In this document: positions 14,019 through 21,401 of the stretch, one piece after another
Layout: each line of letters opens with the position of its first letter
Numbering within the stretch: the first letter of the stretch is position 1
Assembly (NCBI RefSeq): GCF_965249985.1
Contig: NZ_OZ252280.1
DNA: 64,000 nucleotides
From: Algiphilus sp022763315
Lineage (GTDB): Bacteria; Pseudomonadota; Gammaproteobacteria; Nevskiales; Nevskiaceae
Reading direction: 5' to 3' (one strand)
The notes under the pieces: generated by a model
What the model saw: the letters and a program-made list of their open reading frames with translations, nothing else
What the model was told of the DNA's origin: nothing
Database searches by the model: none
Position numbers and translations under genes: made by a program

Positions 14019-15680
14019 TCAGCGGTCGCGCAGTTGTTTGCGCAATACCTTGCCGACGTCGGATTTGGGCAATTCCTCGACGAAGACAATGCTGCGTGGC
14101 AGCTTGTAGCGGCTGAGCCGGCTTTCACAGAAGGTGTATATCTGCTCGGCACTGAGGCTCTCGTCGGCGCGCACTACGTAGAGCTTGACCGCTTCGTCGG
14201 TATCCGCATCCGGAACCCCTACACAGGCGCATTCGCGCACGCCGTCGCACTGGATCGCCACTTCCTCGACCTCGTTCGGATAGACGTTGAGGCCGGACAC
14301 GATGATGACGTCCTTGCATCGGTCGATGATGCGGATGAAGCCTTCGGCATCGATGGTAGCGATGTCTCCGGTCCGCAGATAGCCATCCTCGGTAAAGGCC
14401 GCACGCGTGGCCTCGGGGCGTCGCCAGTAGCCGCGCATCACCTGTGGTCCCCGTACGCAGAGCTCGCCGGCGGTATCGATGCCGAGCTCCCGGCCTTCGG
14501 TGCTGCGAATCGAAACCTCGGTGGACGGCAGCGGCAGACCGACGCTGCCGTTGTATTCCGGCGCCGACAGCGGATTCATCGCCACCGCAGGGGCGGCCTC
14601 TGTGAGTCCATAGGCTTCGGTCAGTGCACGCCCGGTCACGCTCTGCCACTGGTGGGCCACAGCCGCCTGCACCGCGGCGCCGCCGCCCAGGGTGAACTTC
14701 AGCGTGGAGAAATCGATGTTGCCGAATCCGGGCGTGTTGAGCAGGCGGCTGAACAGCGTATTGACGCCGGTGATGGCGGTGAAGTGGCGGCGCGCCAGCT
14801 CCTTGACCATGCCGGCACGGTCGCGTGGGTTGGCGATGAGCGCGTTCTCCGCCCCAAGGCTGAAGAACACCAGGCAATTGGCGGTGAGCGCAAAGATATG
14901 GTGCAGCGGCAGAGCGGTAAGGATGCGTTCGCGGCCTTCCTCCGCCCAGGGGGCGATCCAGGCGCGCGCCTGCATGACATTGGCCACCATGTTGCCGTGG
15001 CTCAGTTCCACCCCCATCGGCGCGCCGGTGGTGCCTCCGGTGTACTGCAGGAAGGCCAGGTCCTCGTGGGTCAGCACGCAGCGGTTGAACGGCTGGCTGT
15101 GGCCTCTGGCCAGCGCCACCCGAAAAGGGACATGACCGCGGATGCGCCACGATGGCACCGCCCGCATCAGATGGCGCACACGCGCGTTGACCAGAATGCG
15201 GCGGCCCAGCGGTTGCAGATCCCCGACCGATGTCGTGATCACCTGTGCGATCTGAACATGCTCGAGCACGCGCGACAGCGTGTGTGCATACGGTTCGGCA
15301 ACCACTACGACGCGAGCGCCGGAATCCTCCAGCTGCGCGCGCAGCTCACGCTCTGCGGCCATCGGATTCAGGTTGACGATGACGATGCCGGCGCGCAGTG
15401 CGCCAATCATGGCGACCGGATACTGCAGCAGGTTGGGCAGCATCAGGGCGATGCGGTCTCCCTTGGCCAGACCCAGACGGTTCTGCAGGTAGGAGGCGAA
15501 GTCCTGGCTCAGGCGGTCGACATCGCCGTAGCTGAGTGTGGCGCCCAGATTCTCGAAAGCGATGCGGTCCCGGTGCGCAACGATGGCGCGCTCAAGAATG
15601 TCGACCAGCGAGGTGTAGCGGGCGATATCAATCTCCGCAGGCACGCCTTCCGGGTATTGGGGTAACCAGATCGCTTCCAC
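14019..15680 (-). CDS. fadD: Long-chain fatty acid--CoA ligase, FadD-like
   Basis: FadD activates fatty acids to acyl-CoA through an acyl-adenylate, feeding beta-oxidation. The 553-residue length and the N-terminus (EAIWLPQYPEGVPAEID, LMLPNLLQYPVA) follow Escherichia coli FadD closely. The adenylation motifs are LQYTGGTTGAPMG near 214-226, EAYGLTEAAP, YLRTGDIA, DVIIVSGLNVYPNEVE and the C-terminal PKSDVGKVLRK with the catalytic Lys. An oddity is the P-loop: the usual Lys (GVAKG in E. coli) is Met (GAPMG). The start is a GTG at 15678-15680. Its role is probably alkanoate or lipid use together with the acyl-CoA dehydrogenases at 24.8 and 39.6 kb. The altered P-loop leaves some doubt about chain-length class. 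Confidence 0.87.
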   Translation of the reverse strand: MEAIWLPQYPEGVPAEIDIARYTSLVDILERAIVAHRDRIAFENLGATLSYGDVDRLSQDFASYLQNRLGLAKGDRIALMLPNLLQYPVAMIGALRAGIVIVNLNPMAAERELRAQLEDSGARVVVVAEPYAHTLSRVLEHVQIAQVITTSVGDLQPLGRRILVNARVRHLMRAVPSWRIRGHVPFRVALARGHSQPFNRCVLTHEDLAFLQYTGGTTGAPMGVELSHGNMVANVMQARAWIAPWAEEGRERILTALPLHHIFALTANCLVFFSLGAENALIANPRDRAGMVKELARRHFTAITGVNTLFSRLLNTPGFGNIDFSTLKFTLGGGAAVQAAVAHQWQSVTGRALTEAYGLTEAAPAVAMNPLSAPEYNGSVGLPLPSTEVSIRSTEGRELGIDTAGELCVRGPQVMRGYWRRPEATRAAFTEDGYLRTGDIATIDAEGFIRIIDRCKDVIIVSGLNVYPNEVEEVAIQCDGVRECACVGVPDADTDEAVKLYVVRADESLSAEQIYTFCESRLSRYKLPRSIVFVEELPKSDVGKVLRKQLRDR

Positions 15681-15747
15681 GACGAACGCTTTCCTAGGTG
15701 TGAGGGCAACAAGCTATGGCGCCCAAGCGCCATGTCGGGCGCGCAGC

Positions 15748-17085
15748 CTACCCTTTGCCGGCCGGCTCGTGAAGCCAGCTGCGCAGGTCGGTATGGTCGA
15801 ACTGCGCTTCCACGGCCGCATCCACGCGGCTGAGTACCTGTTCTGCCTGGTGGATGGCGGAGGCGCCGCTGGCCCGCGCGGGATAGGTGTCGGGATGGCC
15901 GGTGCGGAGGGTTGCCCACAGCTCGGCGAGCGTCAACGACTCCGGCGCCCGCGCCGGTAGGATGCGCGCCGGTATGTCGGCAGTCTCGGCGAGGATGCCC
16001 TTCCTGATCAGCGCATCGATCACCGGGTCGACGTATTCCGAAGGCGCGGCCAGGGTGCGCGCCAGTTCATTGCGCGTGGTCGCTGGGCGGCCTTGCTGAT
16101 GGCGCCGCACGGTCTCCGCGGCGATGGCGAGGCCAATGCGTTCGACCAGCCGTGGCGGCGCTGAGCGGTCGCGTCCGTGCCGCTGCACATTTTCCGGGTG
16201 CCCCAGATAAAAGCTGAGTTGACAGCCGAGCAACAGAATCAGCCAACCGACATAGAGCCAGATCAGCAGGAAGATGAGGATGGCGAAGCTGGAATAGACC
16301 GCGTTGTAGTTACCCGAGGAAGCGACAAAGGAAGCGAAGCCCATGCTCGCTGTCTGCCACAACACGCCGGCGAAGAGGCCGCCACCGAAGGCGGCGTGGA
16401 GCGGCACGCGCGTATTCGGAATGAAGCTGTACAAGAAGGTGAAGACGCCGATGATGATGAGATAGGGCGTCAGGCGTGCCAGCAGGAACACCAAGGTGCC
16501 AAAAGGCTCGACGCTGGCAATGGTCTGCACGACGGCGCTGTTGAGCACCGAGGCGGTAATGCCGACCGATAAAAAGACCGCAAAAGGCCCGATGATCAAC
16601 ACCGACAGATACTGGCTGAAGCGGACCGCGAAGGTGCGCGGCTGATGGATGCGCCAGATCCAGTTGAAGCTGGCCTCCACCTTCTGAATCAAAGAGACGG
16701 CGGCAAACAGCAGAAGTCCGATGCCGAGCGAGCCGAGCACGCCAACCTGAATGTTCTCGACGAAGCCGATGATGTTTTGGGTGACTTCATCCGCGCGTTC
16801 GCCCAGTGGTGCGAGAAACTGCTCCAATGCCGGTTTGAGTGCGTTGTGGACCCCCATCGCCTTGAACAGCGAAAAGGCCAGCGCCAGCATCGGGACCAGC
16901 GATAGCAGGGTGGTGTAGACCAGACTCATGGCGCGCAGCGACAACTCGCCGCGCGCGAAGTCGCGCACCAGCATGACGGCGTAGCGCGACACCATCACCA
17001 AGGCGCGATGCAGTCGATGTTCGTGGACGCTGTCCCACAACCAGGTCTGTAGCGCCGAGGCGCGCTCCCCTAGCGCCAGCCGCAT
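15748..17085 (-). CDS. YihY/BrkB family inner-membrane protein
   Basis: This 445-residue protein has the YihY (former ribonuclease BN) architecture: about six membrane helices between residues 70 and 300, with conserved segments SLVYTTLLSLVPMLA, FNWIWRI and the late SSGNYNAVYSSFAILIF followed by LIWLYVGWLILLLG. After the membrane part, a soluble C-terminal region (about 310-445) includes a winged-helix-like stretch (RRHQQGRPATTRNELARTL). The biochemical function is unknown; transport or envelope roles are proposed for the family. The ATG at 17083-17085 has an AGGTG site; a longer in-frame extension reaches into the divergent phasin promoter and is rejected. The neighbour across the promoter region is the second phasin. 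Confidence 0.88.
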   Translation of the reverse strand: MRLALGERASALQTWLWDSVHEHRLHRALVMVSRYAVMLVRDFARGELSLRAMSLVYTTLLSLVPMLALAFSLFKAMGVHNALKPALEQFLAPLGERADEVTQNIIGFVENIQVGVLGSLGIGLLLFAAVSLIQKVEASFNWIWRIHQPRTFAVRFSQYLSVLIIGPFAVFLSVGITASVLNSAVVQTIASVEPFGTLVFLLARLTPYLIIIGVFTFLYSFIPNTRVPLHAAFGGGLFAGVLWQTASMGFASFVASSGNYNAVYSSFAILIFLLIWLYVGWLILLLGCQLSFYLGHPENVQRHGRDRSAPPRLVERIGLAIAAETVRRHQQGRPATTRNELARTLAAPSEYVDPVIDALIRKGILAETADIPARILPARAPESLTLAELWATLRTGHPDTYPARASGASAIHQAEQVLSRVDAAVEAQFDHTDLRSWLHEPAGKG

Positions 17086-17105
17086 GCGGTCACCTGCGCG
17101 GGTGC

Positions 17106-17160
17106 TTGACAAAAACCGAGGGCTTGCATATTGTGCGTCGCACAAAATGTTGCACCGCAA
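17106..17160 (+). promoter_or_regulatory. Promoter of the second phasin with two TGC-N3-GCA operators
   Basis: A near-consensus promoter is visible: TTGACA (17106-17111), 17 bases, TATTGT (17129-17134). Overlapping the -10 box is the perfect 15-base palindrome TTGTGCG-T-CGCACAA (17131-17145), which contains TGC-GTC-GCA. Five bases later comes TTGCACCGCAA (17150-17160), which contains TGC-ACC-GCA. The two centres are 17 bases apart, roughly one and a half helix turns. The arrangement looks like a repressor covering the start site; PhaR is the natural candidate because the same motif marks the phasin and phaEC promoters near 3.4 kb. Confidence 0.65.
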
Positions 17161-17230
17161 CAGAAAGGGCCTTTCGCAAGGTCCGGTTTGAAATCGTCAG
17201 TCATTTGCGCACATCGCAGGAGTGGTAACC

Positions 17231-17725
17231 ATGAACTTTGAAACGGTTGTGAACGACGTCAAGACCCGCGTCGAAGATGTTAGCAATCGCGCCCAGAACG
17301 TCGCCGAGTTGTCTCTGGAAACGGCCAAGAAGGCGAACGGCATCGTGGTGCCCACGATGCAGAACATTTTCGAGAAGCAGACCAGCGCCGCGCGCGAGCT
17401 CTTCGAGAGTGGCCGCACCAGCTTTATCAAGGTCCGTAACGACGGCCTGAAGGCGGTGGCCGCCAACCCGGCCGACTACCTGCCGGCCGGCCGCACGGTC
17501 GTGGTCGATGCCTTCAGCGCCTCGGTCGATCTGACCACCAAGGCGGGTACGGAGCTGGCCGAAGTCCTGCGCAAGGCGTATGAAGACGCGCTGGCCAGCA
17601 TCAATGGCAAGAAGGTGGCCAAGCCCGCCGCCAAGAAGACGGCGCGCAAGGCTTCCAGCGCGCGCAAGACCGCGAGCAAGTCCACCGCTGCCAAGAAGAG
17701 CGCGGCCACCAAGGCCAGCGCCTGA
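17231..17725 (+). CDS. Phasin family protein with Lys/Ala-rich C-terminal tail
   Basis: This is a second phasin, 164 residues. The first 120 residues are the helical phasin domain (MNFETVVNDVKTRVEDVSNR, NIFEKQTSAARELFESGRTS, VAANPADYLPAGRTVVVDAF). The last 40 residues switch to Lys/Ala/Ser repeats (KPAAKKTARKASSARKTASK and on), like the histone-H1-like half of Pseudomonas PhaF, which binds DNA and distributes granules at division. The ATG at 17231 is chosen because AGGAG lies 9 bases upstream; a GTG at 17222 overlaps that site. The gene is monocistronic, with its own strong regulated promoter and a terminator. PhaF is normally divergent from PhaI in Pseudomonas; here it stands alone, 14 kb from the PHA locus. 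Confidence 0.85.
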   Translation: MNFETVVNDVKTRVEDVSNRAQNVAELSLETAKKANGIVVPTMQNIFEKQTSAARELFESGRTSFIKVRNDGLKAVAANPADYLPAGRTVVVDAFSASVDLTTKAGTELAEVLRKAYEDALASINGKKVAKPAAKKTARKASSARKTASKSTAAKKSAATKASA

Positions 17726-17776
17726 GCACGGCGCTAGCGCCGCCGGCCTTCGGGTCGCGGCGCTGATCGTGTGAAA

Positions 17777-17805
17777 GGGCATGCCGACTGGCATGCCCTT
17801 TTTTT
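17777..17805 (+). terminator. Strong rho-independent terminator after the second phasin
   Basis: GGGCATGCC (17777-17785), loop GACT, GGCATGCCC (17790-17798), then seven T (17799-17805). The 9-bp stem is perfect. It lies 51 bases after the phasin stop and 30 bases before the end of a convergent gene, which it might serve too. Confidence 0.92.
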
Positions 17806-17835
17806 GTGGTTGATCGCTATCCGGCTGAGGGATGA

Positions 17836-18150
17836 CTACGACTCGTCATCGCTGCGTGCACCGCTCTTGCGGGCTCCACTCTTGCGCGCCGCCTGCTGAC
17901 GCCGCCGTTCTTCGCGCTCTTCGGCTTCCACGGCCTCGACCCCGTCCATCAGCTTGCGCCAGGCCTTGTTCTTGCGCAGCGAGCTGATGTTCTGCCGCAC
18001 GAAATCACCGGGATGAAAGGTCTCGCTGGCGTCACCGACCTTGTCGCGTAGGTACGCAAGAATGTCTTCCTGCAATCCGGCGACATCCGGCAGTCCGAGA
18101 AAACGGCGCAGTTCTTCCGGTTTGACGTCAATTTCGATGCGGATCTGCAT
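17836..18150 (-). CDS. Small DUF6489-like protein
   Basis: A 104-residue protein beginning MQIRIEIDVKPEELRRFLGL then PDVAGLQEDILAYLRDKV. This resembles the DUF6489 family (pattern I.ID..PEE.R.FLGLPDV), which has no known function. The C-terminal third is highly charged, with EAEEREERRRQQAARKSGAR and an acidic end, likely disordered. No signal peptide or membrane helix. Because it converges on a phasin gene and shares the terminator region with it, a granule-related role is possible, but nothing in its own sequence proves that. The ATG follows a GGAG-like site. Family assignment is from memory of the N-terminal pattern, so moderately sure. Confidence 0.65.
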   Translation of the reverse strand: MQIRIEIDVKPEELRRFLGLPDVAGLQEDILAYLRDKVGDASETFHPGDFVRQNISSLRKNKAWRKLMDGVEAVEAEEREERRRQQAARKSGARKSGARSDDES

Positions 18151-18240
18151 GCTGGTCTCCTGCTCCCCTACGTCGGGCGCTAGCGGGCTGGTCGCGCCCG
18201 CCTAGCATAGCGCGGCCCTGCACCGGCCGCGCCACTGGCT

Positions 18241-19143
18241 TCAAGCACGGGGCGTTGCCATCAGCCGACGCTCAGCTTCGGCATAGCGCGCCGCGGTGTT
18301 GCGGACCACTTCGTCGGGTAGATCCGGCCCCGGAGGGGTCTGATCCCAGTCGATGTTCTCCAGATAGTCGCGCACGTACTGCTTGTCGAAGGAAGGCGGG
18401 CTGCCGCCGACACGGTAGTCGGCTTGCGGCCAGAAACGGGAGGAATCCGGTGTCAGCACCTCATCGATCAGTACGATCCGCCCGCTGTCGTCCAGGCCGA
18501 ATTCGAATTTGGTGTCGGCAATGATGATGCCGCGCTCCAGCGCGTAACCGGCGGCTTGCTTGTACAACCAGATGCTGAGTTCGCGGACGCGTTCCGCAAC
18601 GTCGCCGCCGACGCGTTCGGCCGCCGCTGCAAAGGAGATGTTCTCGTCGTGGGCGCCCTGCTCGGCCTTGGTGGCGGGCGTGAAAATCGGTTCCGCGAGC
18701 TTTTCCGCCTGGCGCAGCGACGCCGGCAGCGCGACCCCGCAAACGGTGCCGGCGCGCTGGTATTCCTTCCAGCCGCTACCGGCGAGGAAGCCACGTACCA
18801 CAGCCTCGATCGGAAGCGCATGCAGTCGGCGCACGACCTGCGCCCGACCGGCCACGCGGGCGGCTTCTTCCGCGCGCAGTTTCTCCGCTGGGTCGATATC
18901 GGTGAGGTGATTAGGTACCACATCGCCGAAGCGCTGCATCCAGAAGGTGCTCATCCGCGTCAGGACAGCCCCCTTGCCCGGGATCGGCTGCGGCAGGATG
19001 ACATCGAAGGCCGACAGCCGGTCGGTCGTGACGATCAGTAGATGGCTGTCATCCCAGGCGTAGACATCCCGTACCTTGCCCTGGTGCACCAGGGGCAGAC
19101 TCGTGATGCGCGACTCGGAGAGCGCGGCGGGTGCGTCGGACAT
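18241..19143 (-). CDS. purC: Phosphoribosylaminoimidazole-succinocarboxamide synthase PurC
   Basis: SAICAR synthase joins CAIR and aspartate with ATP in purine synthesis. The 300-residue protein carries LVHQGKVRDVY (residues 18-28), the nucleotide-binding opening of the family, then TTDRLSAFDVILPQPIPGKG and VVRGFLAGSGWKEYQ, GIIIADTKFEFG and IDEVLTPDSSRFWP. Length and motifs indicate the longer PurC type also found in yeast and many proteobacteria rather than the 237-residue E. coli form. The ATG at 19141-19143 has a GGGAG site. It is divergent from rpe with under 100 bases between starts. Confidence 0.95.
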   Translation of the reverse strand: MSDAPAALSESRITSLPLVHQGKVRDVYAWDDSHLLIVTTDRLSAFDVILPQPIPGKGAVLTRMSTFWMQRFGDVVPNHLTDIDPAEKLRAEEAARVAGRAQVVRRLHALPIEAVVRGFLAGSGWKEYQRAGTVCGVALPASLRQAEKLAEPIFTPATKAEQGAHDENISFAAAAERVGGDVAERVRELSIWLYKQAAGYALERGIIIADTKFEFGLDDSGRIVLIDEVLTPDSSRFWPQADYRVGGSPPSFDKQYVRDYLENIDWDQTPPGPDLPDEVVRNTAARYAEAERRLMATPRA

Positions 19144-19239
19144 GCAGGAACTCCCGAACCAGGCCAAGGGCTGGGCATTGTGCCTTTCTCTGTGCCATGA
19201 GTGGCCCTCGTGCCGGGGATGCAGGCACAATTCCGGCCC

Positions 19240-19929
19240 ATGAATGCCTCCCCACTTCCTCCCCGCATCGCGCCGAGCATCCTGTCCGCCGATATGGCGC
19301 GTCTCGGCGCCGAGGTCGACGCCGTGCTCGCTGCCGGCGCCGATATGGTCCATTTCGATGTTATGGACAATCACTATGTGCCGAATCTCACCTTCGGCCC
19401 GGTGATCTGTCAGGCCTTGCGCGACTATGGCGTCACCGCCCCCATCGATGTGCATCTGATGGTCGAGCCGGTCGACGCGCTGGCGCAGGAATTCGCGCGG
19501 GCCGGCGCCAGCATCATCACCTTCCATCCCGAAGCCACGCGCCATGTTGATCGCAGCCTGGCTGCGATCCGCGACGCCGGCTGCCAGGCGGGCCTGGTGT
19601 TCAATCCGGCCACGCCGCTGGATGTGCTCGATTGGGTCATGGACAAGGTCGACATGATTCTGTTGATGTCGGTGAACCCCGGCTTCGGCGGGCAGCGCTT
19701 CATCCCCTCGGCGCTGGACAAGCTGCGCGCCGCCCGCCGTCGCATTGAGGACTCGGGCCTTGATATTCGCCTGGAGATCGATGGCGGCGTCAAGGTCGAC
19801 AACATTGCCGAAATCGCCGCGGCCGGGGCCGATACCTTTGTCGCCGGTTCGGCCATATTCGGCGCCAACGACTATGGTCGGGTGATCTCTGAGATGCGCG
19901 CTGCCATCGCCAGCGTGCACAGCGTCTGA
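19240..19929 (+). CDS. rpe: Ribulose-phosphate 3-epimerase Rpe
   Basis: Rpe interconverts ribulose 5-phosphate and xylulose 5-phosphate in the pentose phosphate pathway, supplying precursors for tryptophan, histidine and nucleotides. The 229-residue TIM barrel shows IAPSILSADMARLG, HFDVMDNHYVPNLTFGP, DVHLMVEP, LMSVNPGFGGQ and EIDGGVKVDN, with the metal-binding His and Asp residues in place. The ATG at 19240 gives the normal N-terminus; an earlier GTG is not needed. The stop overlaps the trpE start as TGATG. In Pseudomonas a phosphoglycolate phosphatase gene lies between rpe and trpE; here it is absent. Confidence 0.95.
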   Translation: MNASPLPPRIAPSILSADMARLGAEVDAVLAAGADMVHFDVMDNHYVPNLTFGPVICQALRDYGVTAPIDVHLMVEPVDALAQEFARAGASIITFHPEATRHVDRSLAAIRDAGCQAGLVFNPATPLDVLDWVMDKVDMILLMSVNPGFGGQRFIPSALDKLRAARRRIEDSGLDIRLEIDGGVKVDNIAEIAAAGADTFVAGSAIFGANDYGRVISEMRAAIASVHSV

Positions 19930-21362
19930 TGGCCGAAGCCACCCGCAAGAGCGTCGTCCGCGCGCTGCCGGCAGACCTGGATACGCCGGTGGGCGTCTAC
20001 CGCAAACTGGCCAACAGCCCCTTCAGCTATCTGTTCGAGTCCATGCAGGGCGGCGAGCGCTGGGGGCGCTATTCCTTCATCGGCTTGCCCGCGCGTGAGG
20101 TGCTGCGCCTGAAGGAGGGGGTCGTCACCCGCTCGATCGACGGCGTCGTGGTGGAATCGCTGACGCCCGACGCGCCCATGGCCTGGTTGCGGGACGCCGT
20201 GGCCGAAACCCCGATCGAGCGCGATCCGCGTCTGCCGCGCTTTGACGGCGGCTGGGTGGGCTACATCGGGTACGACTGCATTCGCTATGCCGAACCGCGG
20301 GTCGCCTGCGCGAATCCGGATCCGATGGGCTTGCCGGAGGCCCTGCTCATGAAGAGCGAGGATCTGGTCATCTTCGACAATCTGCGCGGTCTGCTCTATC
20401 TGGTCACGCACTGCCGCAGCGACGATGCCGAAGACGCGAAGCGGGCCGAGGCCCGTCTAGACGCCTGGCAGGCACGGTTGTCGGAACCGGCCAGCGCTGA
20501 CTACCGCATGGCAGCCGACAATGCGCCGGTCCCCGCATTCACCTCCGGCATGAGCCAGTCCGATTTCTGCGCAGTGGTGGAGCGCATCCGCGCGTACATC
20601 CGTGCCGGCGACGTCATGCAGGTGGTGCCCTCACAGCGTCTTTCGGCCCCTTTCACGCATCCGCCGCTGGACTTGTACCGCGCGATACGGCGGCTGAATC
20701 CGTCGCCCTACCTCTACTGCCTCAACCTGGATGACCACCACGTCGTCGGCAGCAGCCCCGAGATCCTGGTGCGTGTCGAAGACGGCGATATGCACGTCCG
20801 GCCCATTGCCGGCACCCGGCCGCGCGGCGCTACCGAGGAAGAGGATCGACGCCTCGCCGAGGAACTGCTCGCCGACCCGAAGGAGCTGGCGGAGCATCTG
20901 ATGCTGATCGACCTCGGACGCAACGATGTCGGCCGCGTGTGCGAGACCGGCAGCGTGCAGTTGACCGAACGCATGCTGATCGAGCGTTACAGTCATGTCA
21001 TGCACATCGTGTCTAATGTGGTGGGACGTCTGCCGCGGGGCACGCATCCACTGGATGCCCTGATGGCGGCCTTTCCCACTGGAACCCTGTCGGGCGCCCC
21101 CAAAGTACGTGCCATGGAGATCATCGAGGAAGTCGAGCCGGTGCGGCGTGGCATCTATGGTGGTGCGGTCGGCTACATCGGCGGCGGTGGCAATCTGGAC
21201 ATGGCGATCGCCATCCGCACCGCGGTCATCCACGATGGTCAGGTGCACGTGCAGAGCGGCGCCGGCGTCGTCGCCGACTCGGATCCGCATACCGAATGGG
21301 TCGAAACCATGAACAAGGCGCGCGCTATGTTGCGCGCGGTGGGCGAGGCGACGTCCGTTTAA
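19929..21362 (+). CDS. trpE: Anthranilate synthase component I TrpE
   Basis: TrpE converts chorismate and ammonia (from TrpG) to anthranilate, the first step of tryptophan synthesis. The 477-residue protein has the N-terminal domain with NSPFSYLFES, similar to the LLES feedback site for tryptophan, and the C-terminal chorismate-binding domain with QVVPSQRL, PSPYLYCLN, GSSPEILVR, PIAGTRPRG, LIDLGRNDVGRV, PTGTLSGAPKVRAMEII, GAVGYIG and IAIRTAVI. All expected catalytic segments are present. It starts within the rpe stop codon, so the two are coupled. Its partner trpG is 8.8 kb downstream, after a block of unrelated genes. Confidence 0.94.
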   Translation: MAEATRKSVVRALPADLDTPVGVYRKLANSPFSYLFESMQGGERWGRYSFIGLPAREVLRLKEGVVTRSIDGVVVESLTPDAPMAWLRDAVAETPIERDPRLPRFDGGWVGYIGYDCIRYAEPRVACANPDPMGLPEALLMKSEDLVIFDNLRGLLYLVTHCRSDDAEDAKRAEARLDAWQARLSEPASADYRMAADNAPVPAFTSGMSQSDFCAVVERIRAYIRAGDVMQVVPSQRLSAPFTHPPLDLYRAIRRLNPSPYLYCLNLDDHHVVGSSPEILVRVEDGDMHVRPIAGTRPRGATEEEDRRLAEELLADPKELAEHLMLIDLGRNDVGRVCETGSVQLTERMLIERYSHVMHIVSNVVGRLPRGTHPLDALMAAFPTGTLSGAPKVRAMEIIEEVEPVRRGIYGGAVGYIGGGGNLDMAIAIRTAVIHDGQVHVQSGAGVVADSDPHTEWVETMNKARAMLRAVGEATSV

Positions 21363-21401
21363 CCCTCATTCCAGCCGCGCCGCGGCGCGCGTCAAGGTGT
21401 C

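Noticed and set aside
13971..15665. A 564-codon open frame antisense to fadD
   Set aside because: FadD motifs on the minus strand explain the region; the antisense product has typical shadow composition.
18241..19920. A possible PurC with a 250-residue N-terminal extension
   Set aside because: The extension lies antisense to rpe; PurC homology begins at the ATG with a GGGAG site at 19141-19143.
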